NCBI RefSeq assembly: GCF_003319095.1
Contig: NZ_QOHI01000003.1
Coordinates: forward strand, 372,001 to 436,000
DNA length: 64,000 nt
DNA from: Blastococcus sp. TBT05-19
GTDB taxonomy: Bacteria; Actinomycetota; Actinomycetes; Mycobacteriales; Geodermatophilaceae
Reading direction: 5' to 3'
In this document: positions 1 through 9,049 of the stretch, in pieces
How positions within the stretch are numbered: position 1 is the first letter of the stretch
Layout of the letters: each line of letters starts with the position of its first letter
Translations under genes and position numbers: made by a program
Notes under the pieces: generated by a model
What the model was told of the DNA's origin: nothing
Databases searched by the model: none
The model's input: only the letters and a program-made list of their open reading frames with translations

Positions 1-1
1 G

Positions 2-3000
2 AACAGCAGTGACCTCGTCGGGTACGAGTGGAACCTCGACGCCGCCCCGGTGGCCACCAACTTCGTCCCGAACTCCGGTACGGCGACGATCTCCGTACCT
101 ATGGACAAGAACGGCCCCCGCACCCTGCAGGTCGTGGCGAAGGACCACGCGGGTAACCGGTCCGCAGTCGCCAGCTACAAGTTCAACGTCGGCAGGGCGG
201 GGATCACGCAACCGGCCGCCGGACACCACGCGGTTCGCAGGGTCCGCCTGTCCTTCGACGGTGACGCGGCGTGGACCCACGTCAAGTACACCTACCGCCG
301 CGGCGAGCAGGCGCTGACGGAGAACCCTGTGCCGCTGTCGCACCTGACCAAGGCCGACGGCTCGGCGATGACGAGCGCCGACGGGTTCCTCCCCGCGGTC
401 GACGTCAAGCAGCTCGCGGTGTGGGACGTCGGCGCCACGCTGGGCTTCCTCGGGGGGCCGGTGCAGGTGCGCGCGACCATGCGCGATGCCAGCGGGGGCA
501 CCTACCAGACGCCGTGGGTGTCGTTCACCCTCGACCGGGACGCCTCCGGTGCTGCCGGGACCGGCATCGGGCCCGGCGACGTCAACCTCCTCACTGGTGA
601 CTACGTGCACGGCACCACCGACGCCGCGGAGGCCGGCCTCTCGGTGAGCCGGACGACGTCGTCCCGCACTCCGAACAGTGGCCTCCAGCTCCAGGCGGAG
701 CAGCTGACCGCCAACCAGGCGACGGTGGACACTGACGCTGCCGGCTTCGTCGGATCGGGGACGACTGTCACCCGAGTGGCCGACCGCGGCCACGCCAAGG
801 CGGGCGCGCTGCGGGTCGTGCCCACGAACGACGCCTCGTCCACCGACACCTACGCCGCAGTGGGCGGCACCAGCGGTCTGCAGACCAAGCTCACTGCCGG
901 ACGCTCCTACCGGGTCTCCGGCTGGGTCTACGTCCCGGCACCGACCGGCCTCGACCCGCCTGGCGCCGACAACGGTCTGCGGATCGTCGTCGCCGCCAAG
1001 GGCGCCGATGGATCCTGGACCTATCAGCGTTCGGAGAAGGCTGGTTACACCGACGCCTGGCAGCAGCTCAGCCTCGACCTCACCGTTCCCACCGGCGCCA
1101 CGGACGCCGTGGTCCGCCTGTACTCCGGATTCGCCGGGGGTTCGGGCAGGGAAGTGTTCTTCGACGACCTGTCGGTGCGCCAGCTGTGGGCGCCGTTCGG
1201 GTCGGCCTGGTCCACCGGCGTGGCCGCCGACGTCGCCGGGACCGACTACGTCAGGATCTCGTTGGCCGACCCGGAGGTCGTGCAGGTCGACTTCTCCGGC
1301 GGCGGGAAGATCTGGTTCTCCAAGGGTCCCAACGGCTGGTGGCCCGAGTTCGGCGCCGAGTCCCTCACCCTCACGCAGCCGGAGGCCGACGTCTTCCAGT
1401 TGGCGGAGCTGGACGGCACGCTGACCGTCTTCCGTCGCGCGACCGCCGGCGTCGGTGACTGGCTCGTCGAGTCGACCTCGCCGCCGGCCGAGTTCGCGAC
1501 CACCCGCTACACGTACGAGACGACGCCCCTAGGCGTCACCCGGATGAAGCGTGCCGTCGCCCCGGCCCAGCCCGGCATCGACATGGGCGCGTGCGCAACC
1601 GCGGGGACCCCGCCGCGCGGCTGCGTCGTCCTCGAGTACGACTACGCGCCGCCGACGACGGTCAAGCCGAGCGGTCTGGGCGACTACCCGGAGCAGGTCC
1701 GGCAGGTCCGCATGTGGACGACGGATCCAGCGACCGGAACGGTGTCCGCGGAAGCAGTGGCGCAGTACGCCTACGACGGCCAGGGCCGACTCCGCGAGGT
1801 GTGGGACCCCCGCATCTCCCCGGCGCTGAAGACGGCGTATGGCTACGACGACGAAGGCCGCGTCACGTCGCTGACCCCGGTTGGTGAACTGCCCTGGGCG
1901 TTCAGCTATGGCAAGGCCGGAGCCACGGTCACCGGGAGCGGTGACTGGATCGACCCCAACCCCGGTCGGCTGCTACAGGTCTCCCGTGCGTCCCTCGTCG
2001 AGGGCTCGCTGAACGAGGCCGGTGCGGTGAACCGCACGAGCGTCGTCTACGCGGTGCCGACCACTCGGGGAGCCGGTGGTCCCTACGACCTCGGGCCCGA
2101 TGCCATCCGGGCGTGGAACCAGAGCGAGGCGCCGACCGATGGCACGGCGGTCTTCGGGCCGGACTCCGCGCCGAACCTGTCAACGGCGACGGCTGACGCA
2201 CCCGGCCGGGACGGCTACGGCAGCGCCACCGTCCACTACTTGAATGCGGCGGGGCGCACCGTGAACACCGCGACCCCCAAGGGTCCGGACGTGCCGGTGG
2301 AAGGCTTCATCGACACGCAGCAGTACGACAAGTGGGGCAACGTCGTCTCCTCTCTCGAGGCGACGAACCGTCTGCTCGCGCTGCGGAAGCTGACGGATGC
2401 CGGTGCGCAGCTGGCCCGGCTGAGCCTCGACACGAACACGTCTTCCGCGCAGGCGGCGGAGGCGCTGAGCACCCTCACCCGGTACTCCTCCGACGGCATG
2501 GACGTGTTGGAGACGGTCGGTCCGACGCAGCTGCTGGCTATCGGCAACGACCCGAACAGCGTCCAGCCGGTGCGCGACGTCACGAAGAACGTCTACGACG
2601 AGGGCAAGCCGGAGGGGCTGAACTACCACCTCGTCACCACGCAGACGGAAGGCGTGAAGCGAACCGACGGCACGCTCGCTGACGGGACCGTCACCCGGAA
2701 CGGCTACGACGTGCCGCTCGGCTGCCCGGTAGGCAGTACCAGCGGCTGGGGAGTCGGTGGTCGGGGCCACGGACTGCCGACCACGGTGACGTTCGATGCG
2801 ACGGGGGCGAAGCTCACCAGCACGGTCTGCTACGACCAGCAGGGAAGGGCGACCGAGTCCCGTCGCCCGGGCGCCGCATCCTCGGACGCCGGCACCACGC
2901 GGACGATCTACTGGACCGCTGGACCGAACTCCGACGACGTCGCCTGCGGCGGGCGGCCGGAGTGGGCCGGCTTCCCGTGCGTGACGCGCAACGGCGGTCC

Positions 3001-5782
3001 CGTCAAGGATGTGGATCCGGCCCGGATGGGCGACAACCTCCCGGTGAAGCGCATCCTCTCCTACTCGCGCTACGGCAGCGCGGAGCGCGTGGAGGAGTCG
3101 GCCACGGGTCCCATGAACGGTGTCGCTACCACGCAGGTGCGCACGACGGTCACGACGTACGACAAGGCCGATCGCGTCATCTCGGTGCGGATGGATTTCG
3201 CAGAGACCGGTCACACCCCGGTTCAGGGCCGGACGACCACCAACGTCTACGACGCGGCCAGCGGCGACGTCGTTCGCATGGAGGCCACCGAGAACGGTGC
3301 GCTCGTCCACGCGGTAACCAAGCAGCTGGACATGCTTGGTCGTCTCGTCGAGTACAACGACGGCAACGGCGTCGTCACGAGCACCCGCTACGACGATCAA
3401 GGCCGGCCCAAGCGGGTGACCGACGACAAGCTGAAGACGTGGACGGAGTTCGACTACGACCGGGTGAAGGAGCCTCGTGGCTTCGTCACCTCGGTCAAGG
3501 ACTCCGTCGCCGGGACGATTTCCGCCGAGTACGGCCCGGATGGTCAGCTGGTGCGCCAGAAGATGCCAGGCTCGGTGACGCTGGCTATCGGGTACGACCC
3601 GGCCGGCGTCGCAACGTCGCGCACCTACACCGCTCCGGATGGACCGGACGACGACACGCTCGAGGACATCATCGATGCCTCGTCCATCGTCGAAAACGGC
3701 GCCGGGCAGTGGGTCACGCACCGGACGTCGGCGACGTCCGAGCAGTATGCGTATGACGCGCTGGGCAGGCTGACAGACGTCCAGGAGGTCGTGAAGGCGG
3801 CCGCGCCGGTCTGCAACTGGCGGCGCTACACCTGGAACGACCGGGCCGGACGCGAGTCGATGGCGACGTCGCGGGCGGCGGGCGAGACGTGCGTCGACCC
3901 GGCTGCCTCCACGACGACGGAGCGGACGCAGTACAGCTACGACAGCGCCGATCGGCTGAAGGGCTCGTCGGGCGCGCAGGCCGGCACCTACACCTACGAC
4001 CCGCTGGGCCGGATCACGACCGCCCCGGTGGTCAGCAACCCCGGTGCCGTCGTCAAGAACACGTATCACTCGAACGACCTGATCGCGGCACAGCAGATCG
4101 ACGGTGTGGCTCGCGTGACGTGGGGTGTCGATGCGCTGCACCGGTTCACGGAGTTCACCTCCGAGGCATGGGTGAACGGTGCGTGGGCCAACGCGGTGAG
4201 CAAGGTCAACCACTACGACTCTGACAGCGACTCACCCGCGTGGATCGCCGAGGACAAGACGCTGGACACCGCGGTCACCCGGTTCGTAGACGGCCTGGAT
4301 GGGCAGCTGGCGCTGGAGACCGGCAAGTCCGGCGCCCGGGTGCTGCAGCTCGTGGATCTGCACGGCGACGTCATGTCCACGCTGCCTCTGCAAGACGACG
4401 TGAACACTGCCGACCTGACCGGGCCGCGGTACAAGGCGTCGGATGAGTTCGGCAATCCGACGGACCTGACCACCGGTGGGCGGGTCGCCTCGACAGGGGC
4501 AGCCCCGGGCAAGGACGGCCGCTACGGCTGGCTCGGTGGGGCGCAGCGATCGTCGGAGGCGCTGGCCGGTGTGGTGATGATGGGGGTGCGGCTGTACGAC
4601 CCGGCGACCGGCCGGTTCTGGTCGACCGATTCCGAGCCTGGGGGCAACGCCACCGCGTATGACTACTGCTCGGCCGACCCGGTCAATTGCACCGACCTGG
4701 ACGGGCGGTGGGGCTTCTTCAAGAAGCTGGTGAAGAACGTCGCCAAGAAGGTCGCCAAGGTTGCCGAGGTCGCCTCCAACATCCCCGGCCCGATCGGCTC
4801 GCTGTCGGCGGCAGTGTCGGCCGGCGCTTACGCCGCAACCGGCAACAAGAGCAAGGCCCTGGAGATGGGCATCACCGCAGCGGCGGCGATGATCCCCGGC
4901 GGAGGCGCGGCGGTGAAGGCCGGCTTCAAGATGGCCCGAGCTGCGGGGAAGACGTCGGCGAAGGCAGGGCGGGCCGGAAGCGCCTGCCGAGTGTCGAACA
5001 GCTTCACGCCCGAGACGCCGGTACTCATGGCCGACGGCACCACGGTCCCCATCAGCGACATCGAAGTCGGAAACCTGGTCGTCGCGAGAGATCCGCTCAC
5101 CGGCGAGACGACCGCCCAACCAGTGCTGGACGTGATCGTCGGCCAGGGCGACAAGCACCTGATCGAGGTGGTCACCGCGCCAGCACCGGCTGGCGAACGC
5201 GAGGAAGGGCAGGTCGCCGATGTCGATCCGCGTGCCGACACCTGGACAGCCACCGCCAATCATCCCATTTGGGTAGAGGAGCAAGGCTGGACCGAGGCGG
5301 ACGATCTCGCCGTCGGTGACCTGCTCCAGGGCGCCACCGGCGAACTACGCATCGTCCAAGACGTCGAAGACCACGGCTGGATGCACGACCAGACCGTCTA
5401 TAACCTGAGCGTTGCCAGCGTTCATACGTACGTTGTCGGCGCCGTCGGTGGACGCACCCTGGTGCACAACTGTAGTGATTTCATCGATCCGTCGACTGTT
5501 CGATTCACTCAACAAACCATATCTAAGAACTTTTCGGGCGGCGGGTCGGTGCTTGAGTTGGCGAATAACCTCCGCACCGGAGCTGTTAGGGCTAGTGACA
5601 TATCACCCGTCAGGCTGGTCAAGAAGGGGGGGAGTCTCTACTCGCTGGACAACCGAAGACTCATGGCTTTCCAAAAGGCCGGCGTACTCATGCCCTACCG
5701 GATGGCTACCAGGGCTGAGCGGGCCAGCGCCACGGTGCAGAGGACATTCAAGATGGGCACGCGCAAGCCAAAGTGGAACTAG
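2..5782 (+). CDS. RHS-repeat polymorphic toxin with Hint domain (5' end missing)
   Basis: Probably a cell-surface RHS/YD-repeat protein that delivers a C-terminal toxin to competing cells. The frame is open at the left edge, so the N-terminus and any signal peptide are missing. Visible order: Ig-like beta domain (first ~100 residues); jelly-roll, CBM-like domain (about residues 220-395) ending in VFFDDLSV; RHS wall with many YD motifs such as YAYDGQGRL and YTYDPLGRI; the RHS core VRLYDPATGRFWSTDSEPGG near position 4590; a hydrophobic Ala/Gly linker; a Hint module starting NSFTPETPVLMADG and ending VHNC; then a 102-residue tip. This is the standard layout of RHS polymorphic toxins. The tip's activity is not assigned with confidence. 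A small gene starts about 30 bp downstream, as expected for a toxin-immunity pair. Confidence 0.93.
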   Translation, partial: NSSDLVGYEWNLDAAPVATNFVPNSGTATISVPMDKNGPRTLQVVAKDHAGNRSAVASYKFNVGRAGITQPAAGHHAVRRVRLSFDGDAAWTHVKYTYRRGEQALTENPVPLSHLTKADGSAMTSADGFLPAVDVKQLAVWDVGATLGFLGGPVQVRATMRDASGGTYQTPWVSFTLDRDASGAAGTGIGPGDVNLLTGDYVHGTTDAAEAGLSVSRTTSSRTPNSGLQLQAEQLTANQATVDTDAAGFVGSGTTVTRVADRGHAKAGALRVVPTNDASSTDTYAAVGGTSGLQTKLTAGRSYRVSGWVYVPAPTGLDPPGADNGLRIVVAAKGADGSWTYQRSEKAGYTDAWQQLSLDLTVPTGATDAVVRLYSGFAGGSGREVFFDDLSVRQLWAPFGSAWSTGVAADVAGTDYVRISLADPEVVQVDFSGGGKIWFSKGPNGWWPEFGAESLTLTQPEADVFQLAELDGTLTVFRRATAGVGDWLVESTSPPAEFATTRYTYETTPLGVTRMKRAVAPAQPGIDMGACATAGTPPRGCVVLEYDYAPPTTVKPSGLGDYPEQVRQVRMWTTDPATGTVSAEAVAQYAYDGQGRLREVWDPRISPALKTAYGYDDEGRVTSLTPVGELPWAFSYGKAGATVTGSGDWIDPNPGRLLQVSRASLVEGSLNEAGAVNRTSVVYAVPTTRGAGGPYDLGPDAIRAWNQSEAPTDGTAVFGPDSAPNLSTATADAPGRDGYGSATVHYLNAAGRTVNTATPKGPDVPVEGFIDTQQYDKWGNVVSSLEATNRLLALRKLTDAGAQLARLSLDTNTSSAQAAEALSTLTRYSSDGMDVLETVGPTQLLAIGNDPNSVQPVRDVTKNVYDEGKPEGLNYHLVTTQTEGVKRTDGTLADGTVTRNGYDVPLGCPVGSTSGWGVGGRGHGLPTTVTFDATGAKLTSTVCYDQQGRATESRRPGAASSDAGTTRTIYWTAGPNSDDVACGGRPEWAGFPCVTRNGGPVKDVDPARMGDNLPVKRILSYSRYGSAERVEESATGPMNGVATTQVRTTVTTYDKADRVISVRMDFAETGHTPVQGRTTTNVYDAASGDVVRMEATENGALVHAVTKQLDMLGRLVEYNDGNGVVTSTRYDDQGRPKRVTDDKLKTWTEFDYDRVKEPRGFVTSVKDSVAGTISAEYGPDGQLVRQKMPGSVTLAIGYDPAGVATSRTYTAPDGPDDDTLEDIIDASSIVENGAGQWVTHRTSATSEQYAYDALGRLTDVQEVVKAAAPVCNWRRYTWNDRAGRESMATSRAAGETCVDPAASTTTERTQYSYDSADRLKGSSGAQAGTYTYDPLGRITTAPVVSNPGAVVKNTYHSNDLIAAQQIDGVARVTWGVDALHRFTEFTSEAWVNGAWANAVSKVNHYDSDSDSPAWIAEDKTLDTAVTRFVDGLDGQLALETGKSGARVLQLVDLHGDVMSTLPLQDDVNTADLTGPRYKASDEFGNPTDLTTGGRVASTGAAPGKDGRYGWLGGAQRSSEALAGVVMMGVRLYDPATGRFWSTDSEPGGNATAYDYCSADPVNCTDLDGRWGFFKKLVKNVAKKVAKVAEVASNIPGPIGSLSAAVSAGAYAATGNKSKALEMGITAAAAMIPGGGAAVKAGFKMARAAGKTSAKAGRAGSACRVSNSFTPETPVLMADGTTVPISDIEVGNLVVARDPLTGETTAQPVLDVIVGQGDKHLIEVVTAPAPAGEREEGQVADVDPRADTWTATANHPIWVEEQGWTEADDLAVGDLLQGATGELRIVQDVEDHGWMHDQTVYNLSVASVHTYVVGAVGGRTLVHNCSDFIDPSTVRFTQQTISKNFSGGGSVLELANNLRTGAVRASDISPVRLVKKGGSLYSLDNRRLMAFQKAGVLMPYRMATRAERASATVQRTFKMGTRKPKWN
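4997..5473 (+). other. Hint (intein-like) autoprocessing module inside the RHS protein
   Basis: The segment begins NSFTPETPVLMADG, continues with TVPISDIEVGNLVVARDP, has the internal ATANHPIWVEE (block-B-like TxxHP), and ends NLSVASVHTYVVG followed by TLVHNC. This is the Hint arrangement known from polymorphic toxins, where it is thought to cleave and release the tip. The usual Cys at the first catalytic position is not obvious: the closest Cys is four residues before NSF, in ACRVS. Whether it still cleaves is therefore uncertain. Confidence 0.8.
5474..5779 (+). other. C-terminal toxin tip, ParB/sulfiredoxin-like by motif
   Basis: 102 residues follow the VHNC of the Hint module. The core reads ISPVRLVKKGGSLYSLDNRR, followed by LMAFQKAGVLMPYRM. 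A beta strand, then G-x-hydrophobic-x-DNRR-x-x-A-F, then a helix resembles the ParB/Srx-type nucleotide-binding motif (DGxHRxxA). I therefore suggest a ParB-like nuclease or nucleotide-modifying effector. This is inference from one motif. The DNA is visibly A/T-richer than the body of the gene: the first ~60 bases are about 40% GC by hand count. That fits a recently exchanged tip. Confidence 0.5.
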
Positions 5783-5810
5783 CCAATGTAACTCATGGAC
5801 TCAAGGAGTG

Positions 5811-6404
5811 ATGGTGGGAGAGCTTCGGATTCGCCTCTTGCACGGCCGCGTTGCCGAGATAAGATCGGGGAGTCGGTACGGATTTCTGATGGTTGACGTC
5901 ACAGACGAATGGGACGATGGTGTGCCATCTCCGGTGCTCGCCATATCTATTCGATGGATTGACAATGGTGTCCCGGGAGCGTGGGACAACGTGGTGTTCG
6001 AAGACGCTCTTTCTGCAGCGACCGCGCTGGAGCAGGGGAAATTTGTAGAGCGGCCCACGTCGGTGAAGGAGGAGTACTCGATCAGCTGGCTGTCCGGCGC
6101 GGACGCCGAGAAGATCGGCAGCCAATACTTTGATGAGGGCCATCTCGCAGACTTGCTGAACAAGTTCGACGCCGTTGAAGATCTCAGATCGCTGTTATCC
6201 TTCGTGCAGGCCCTGCATGTATCTCCTGCTGTGGATGTATCGGTTACGGCCAGCGAGTTGCTTCGAGATATGGCTATGTTCATCGACAACGCCAAGGATG
6301 ACATTCTCTCGCAGTATCACGACCTCTCTCCTCGCGCATGGAAACTCGTTGCACATTTGCTTTACGCGGCAGCACCTGAGGCCGCCGGGGATTCATCGGC
6401 CTAA
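5811..6404 (+). CDS. Candidate immunity protein for the RHS toxin
   Basis: A 197-residue soluble protein of no family I recognise, with no signal peptide or membrane segment. It starts MVGELRIRLLHGRVAEIRSG and contains SIRWIDNGVPGAWDNVVFED and a helical C-terminal half (LADLLNKFDAVEDLRSLLSF). AAGGAG lies at 5803-5808. ATG 5811 and GTG 5814 are both possible starts, and GTG 5814 has the better spacing. It follows the toxin stop by 28 bp on the same strand and shares its lower GC and non-chromosomal codon use. By position alone it is the cognate immunity gene. Function is inferred from context only. Confidence 0.7.
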   Translation: MVGELRIRLLHGRVAEIRSGSRYGFLMVDVTDEWDDGVPSPVLAISIRWIDNGVPGAWDNVVFEDALSAATALEQGKFVERPTSVKEEYSISWLSGADAEKIGSQYFDEGHLADLLNKFDAVEDLRSLLSFVQALHVSPAVDVSVTASELLRDMAMFIDNAKDDILSQYHDLSPRAWKLVAHLLYAAAPEAAGDSSA

Positions 6405-6441
6405 AGCATCGGGTGATCCACGGAAGCGTCCTGACAACGCG

Positions 6442-6467
6442 AAGCCCGTGGCCGGTTTCCGCGGGTT
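6442..6467. terminator. Hairpin after the toxin-immunity pair
   Basis: AAGCCCGTGG and CCGCGGGTT pair around the loop CCGGTTT, with two G-T wobbles, about 40 bp after the candidate immunity gene. There is no clear T-tract, as is usual in such GC-rich genomes. It probably closes the two-gene transcript. Confidence 0.4.
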
Positions 6468-6780
6468 GTGTCTACAACTCCGTAGTGGCGGCGCTGTGCT
6501 CGCGAGTACGGGGCACCCGGCCAGTGGTGACTACTCGAGGTCGCTCTATACCCGCACGCGCAGTGCCGGGAGGGACGCTCTGCCCCTCGAGCGACCGCAT
6601 GGCGTTGTTCGACCGCGCGTCCGCAAGAGGAGAGGGGTGCTGAGCTCCGTACGGTCGTCCATGGCCTCCCCTCGTGCCAGGAGCGGGCGGGCTAGGCCCG
6701 GACGATTCCCGCCACCGGCCCGCCGCCCGAGGGTCCCTGGTGCACCGCGGCCACGGACGCAAGCACCGCCGCGGTCATCA

Positions 6781-6965
6781 GCCCTGTCTGCGCTGACGGC
6801 GATTGCCCGTGCGGCGCTGTCGGAGGACGCGGTCGCCTGGCTGGGCGCGGGGCAGCTCGAGACCTGGGTCGTTCACGCGAATGCTGAGGAGCTGTCCGCT
6901 CTGCAGCAGGCGGCCCGGGGGAGCCGGCTCTGCGGCGAGCGCTCGCCTACGTAATTACGCCATAG
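6781..6965 (+). pseudogene. Frameshifted remnant of a small gene
   Basis: Within the 690-bp gap 6405-7097, one stretch looks coding. One frame reads ALTAIARAALSEDAVAWLGA and then ELSALQQAARG. Near 6915-6922, at a run of C and G, the coding look moves to another frame reading PALRRALAYVITP and a TAG stop. This fits a short helical protein broken by a one-base indel in a homopolymer, or an error in the assembly. No start is convincing. The remaining gap (6468-6780 and 6966-7097) shows no gene, repeat or RNA that I can support. Confidence 0.3.
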
Positions 6966-7097
6966 GCTCTGTGGGCGACGGCGGCGGGCGCTGCTGAACC
7001 TGCGTCCTGGCTCGCGGCCCGGGATGAGTCGCTCGGCGAGGATCGGTGCGGCGGGACTGGCGCGACCTGGGCCGAAGCTCCACGGTGACGCGAGAGG

Positions 7098-7964
7098 TCA
7101 GCGCTCGTCCAGCAGGCCGAGCAGGTAGCTGCCGTAGCCGCTCTTGCCCAACGGCTCGGCGATGGCGCGCAGGCCGGCGTCGTCCAGCCAGCCGTTGCGC
7201 CAGGCGACCTCCTCGATGCAGCCGATCTTGAGGCCCTGCCGCTCCTCGACCACGGACACGAACTCGGTGGCCTGGCGCAGCGAGGCGAAGGTGCCGGTGT
7301 CGAGCCAGGCGGTGCCGCGGTCCAGCGCGGTGACGGTGAGCCGGCCCTCGCGCAGGTAGTGCTCGTTGATCGCGGTGATCTCCAGCTCGCCGCGGGCGCT
7401 GGGGGTTATGCCCTTCGCGACCTCGACGACGTCGCCGGCGTAGAAGTACAGCCCCGGGACGGCGTAGGAGCTCTTGGGCTTCGCCGGCTTCTCCTCGATG
7501 GAGAGCACCCGGCCGTCGCCGTCGAACTCCACGACGCCGTACTCCTGCGGGTTCGCCACGTGGTAGGCGAAGACATGCCCGCCGGCGGGGGCGGGCAGCC
7601 GGGAGAGCGCGGTGCCCAGACCCGCGCCGTAGAAGATGTTGTCGCCCAGGACCAGCGCCGCGGGCTCGCCGCCGAGGAACTCCGCGCCGATCAGGAACGC
7701 CTGCGCCAGGCCCTCGGGCTTCGGCTGCACGGCGTACTCGATGCGCATGCCCAGCCGGCTGCCGTCGCCGAGCAGGTGGCGGAACGCGTCGGAGTCACCG
7801 GGTGTGGTGATGACCAGCACCTCGCGCACCCCGGCCATCATCAGCGTGGAGAGCGGGTAGTAGATCATCGGCTTGTCGTAGACCGGCATGAGCTGCTTGC
7901 TCACGGCCTGCGTGATGGGGAACAGACGGCTCCCCGTGCCACCGGCCAAGATGATCCCGCGCAT
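7098..7964 (-). CDS. rfbA: Glucose-1-phosphate thymidylyltransferase (RmlA)
   Basis: Makes dTDP-glucose from dTTP and glucose-1-phosphate, the first step of dTDP-rhamnose supply for the cell envelope. 288 residues, the normal length. The start at [16 protein letters not shown] gives the usual N-terminus, with GGTGSRL as the nucleotide loop. [19 protein letters not shown] and [18 protein letters not shown] are family signatures. No rmlB, rmlC or rmlD is adjacent, so the rest of the pathway must lie elsewhere. It ends the minus-strand run that starts at fbiA, 29 bp after fbiB. In M. tuberculosis a different sugar nucleotidyltransferase, for GDP-mannose, lies near this place. Confidence 0.93.
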   Translation of the reverse strand: MRGIILAGGTGSRLFPITQAVSKQLMPVYDKPMIYYPLSTLMMAGVREVLVITTPGDSDAFRHLLGDGSRLGMRIEYAVQPKPEGLAQAFLIGAEFLGGEPAALVLGDNIFYGAGLGTALSRLPAPAGGHVFAYHVANPQEYGVVEFDGDGRVLSIEEKPAKPKSSYAVPGLYFYAGDVVEVAKGITPSARGELEITAINEHYLREGRLTVTALDRGTAWLDTGTFASLRQATEFVSVVEERQGLKIGCIEEVAWRNGWLDDAGLRAIAEPLGKSGYGSYLLGLLDER

Positions 7965-7993
7965 GGGCACGAACCGTAGGCGATGGCGGCGGC

Positions 7994-9049
7994 TCAGAGG
8001 GGCGGACCGCCGAGCCACAGCCTCCCGACGAGTGAGGTGCCCCCGGGCGTGCCGACGGGCTCCCAGCGGGTCGACCAGCCCATCGCGTGCAGCTGCACGA
8101 CCGCGGCGCCCACGACCGCCCCGAGGTTGAGCGCGGTCGCCACGGTCACGGCGTCGGAGAGGTGCACGTCGACCACGCCGTCGTCCTCGCCGCCGTAGCG
8201 GAGCACGACCGGGAACTCCGGCAGAGCGGCGGCGGCCACGCGGAAGGCCTCGGCGACGGCGTCCCGGTCGCCGGGGCGCGGGACGAGGTCGGGTTCCGGC
8301 GCGCGGGAGGGGACGACGTCGCGCGAGCCGTAGGGGAACAGGTCGTCGGCGGGCAGCCGCACCAGCGGCCGGGTGCCCACGTCGTCGGCCGGTCGCCGCA
8401 GGGGGAGGCCCCGCACCACGGCCACCGGGACACCGGCCAGCTTGCCCTTCACCAGGTCGGCGGCCGAGGCGATCTCGTCGACCACGGCGGTCCGGGTCGT
8501 CTCCAGCCGGTTGCCGTGCGCGTCCACCGCGCCGCGGTGGTCCTCGAGGGCCTCGATCCCGGCCGCGCCGACCGCCACGTCGGTCAGCCCCTCGCGCCAG
8601 GTGCGGCCGAAGGTGTCGGTGACCACCACCGCGACGTCCACCCCGGCCAGCTCCTTCAGCCGCGCGCGCAGCCGGCGCGCCGAGGCGTCGGAGTCCTCCG
8701 GCAGCAGGACCAGTGCGTCGGCCGACACGTTGGAGGCGTCGATCCCGGCCGCGGCCACCACCCAGCCGTGCCGCGTCTGCACGATCCTCAGCGGGCCGCG
8801 GCGGGCGACGACCCGCACCGTCTCGTCGTCCACGGCGCGCTGGCGGGCGGCCTCCCGGTCCGCGCCGGGCTCGACGCGGACCAGCCGGCCCTCCACCTTG
8901 GACACGACCTTCGAGGTGACGACGACGACGTCGCCGTCGGCGATCCAGGGCGCGGCCGACGCGATCGCGGCGGCGAGGTCGTCACCGGGTGCGAACTCCG
9001 GCAGCCCGGGGACGGGGAGGACCGAGATCCCGGCCGGCGCGTCGGTCAC
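7994..9049 (-). CDS. fbiB: Coenzyme F420-0:L-glutamate ligase (CofE/FbiB-like)
   Basis: Adds gamma-linked glutamates to F420-0. 351 residues starting at GTG 9049; this GTG overlaps the fbiA stop as GTGA, indicating translational coupling. The CofE domain fills roughly residues 1-240: [36 protein letters not shown] and [14 protein letters not shown] further ~110 residues ([12 protein letters not shown], then [20 protein letters not shown]) resemble only the last part of the nitroreductase-like domain found in full-length mycobacterial FbiB (about 450 residues). The reductase function may therefore be shortened or lost. See findings. Confidence 0.9.
   Translation of the reverse strand: MTDAPAGISVLPVPGLPEFAPGDDLAAAIASAAPWIADGDVVVVTSKVVSKVEGRLVRVEPGADREAARQRAVDDETVRVVARRGPLRIVQTRHGWVVAAAGIDASNVSADALVLLPEDSDASARRLRARLKELAGVDVAVVVTDTFGRTWREGLTDVAVGAAGIEALEDHRGAVDAHGNRLETTRTAVVDEIASAADLVKGKLAGVPVAVVRGLPLRRPADDVGTRPLVRLPADDLFPYGSRDVVPSRAPEPDLVPRPGDRDAVAEAFRVAAAALPEFPVVLRYGGEDDGVVDVHLSDAVTVATALNLGAVVGAAVVQLHAMGWSTRWEPVGTPGGTSLVGRLWLGGPPL

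Noticed and set aside
2180-4213. 677-codon minus-strand frame opposite the RHS gene
   Set aside because: Antisense shadow. The RHS frame has clear YD repeats and core motif.
6405-7097. Attachment site or integrase scar beside the toxin locus
   Set aside because: There is no tRNA end, integrase remnant or direct repeat flanking the low-GC part.
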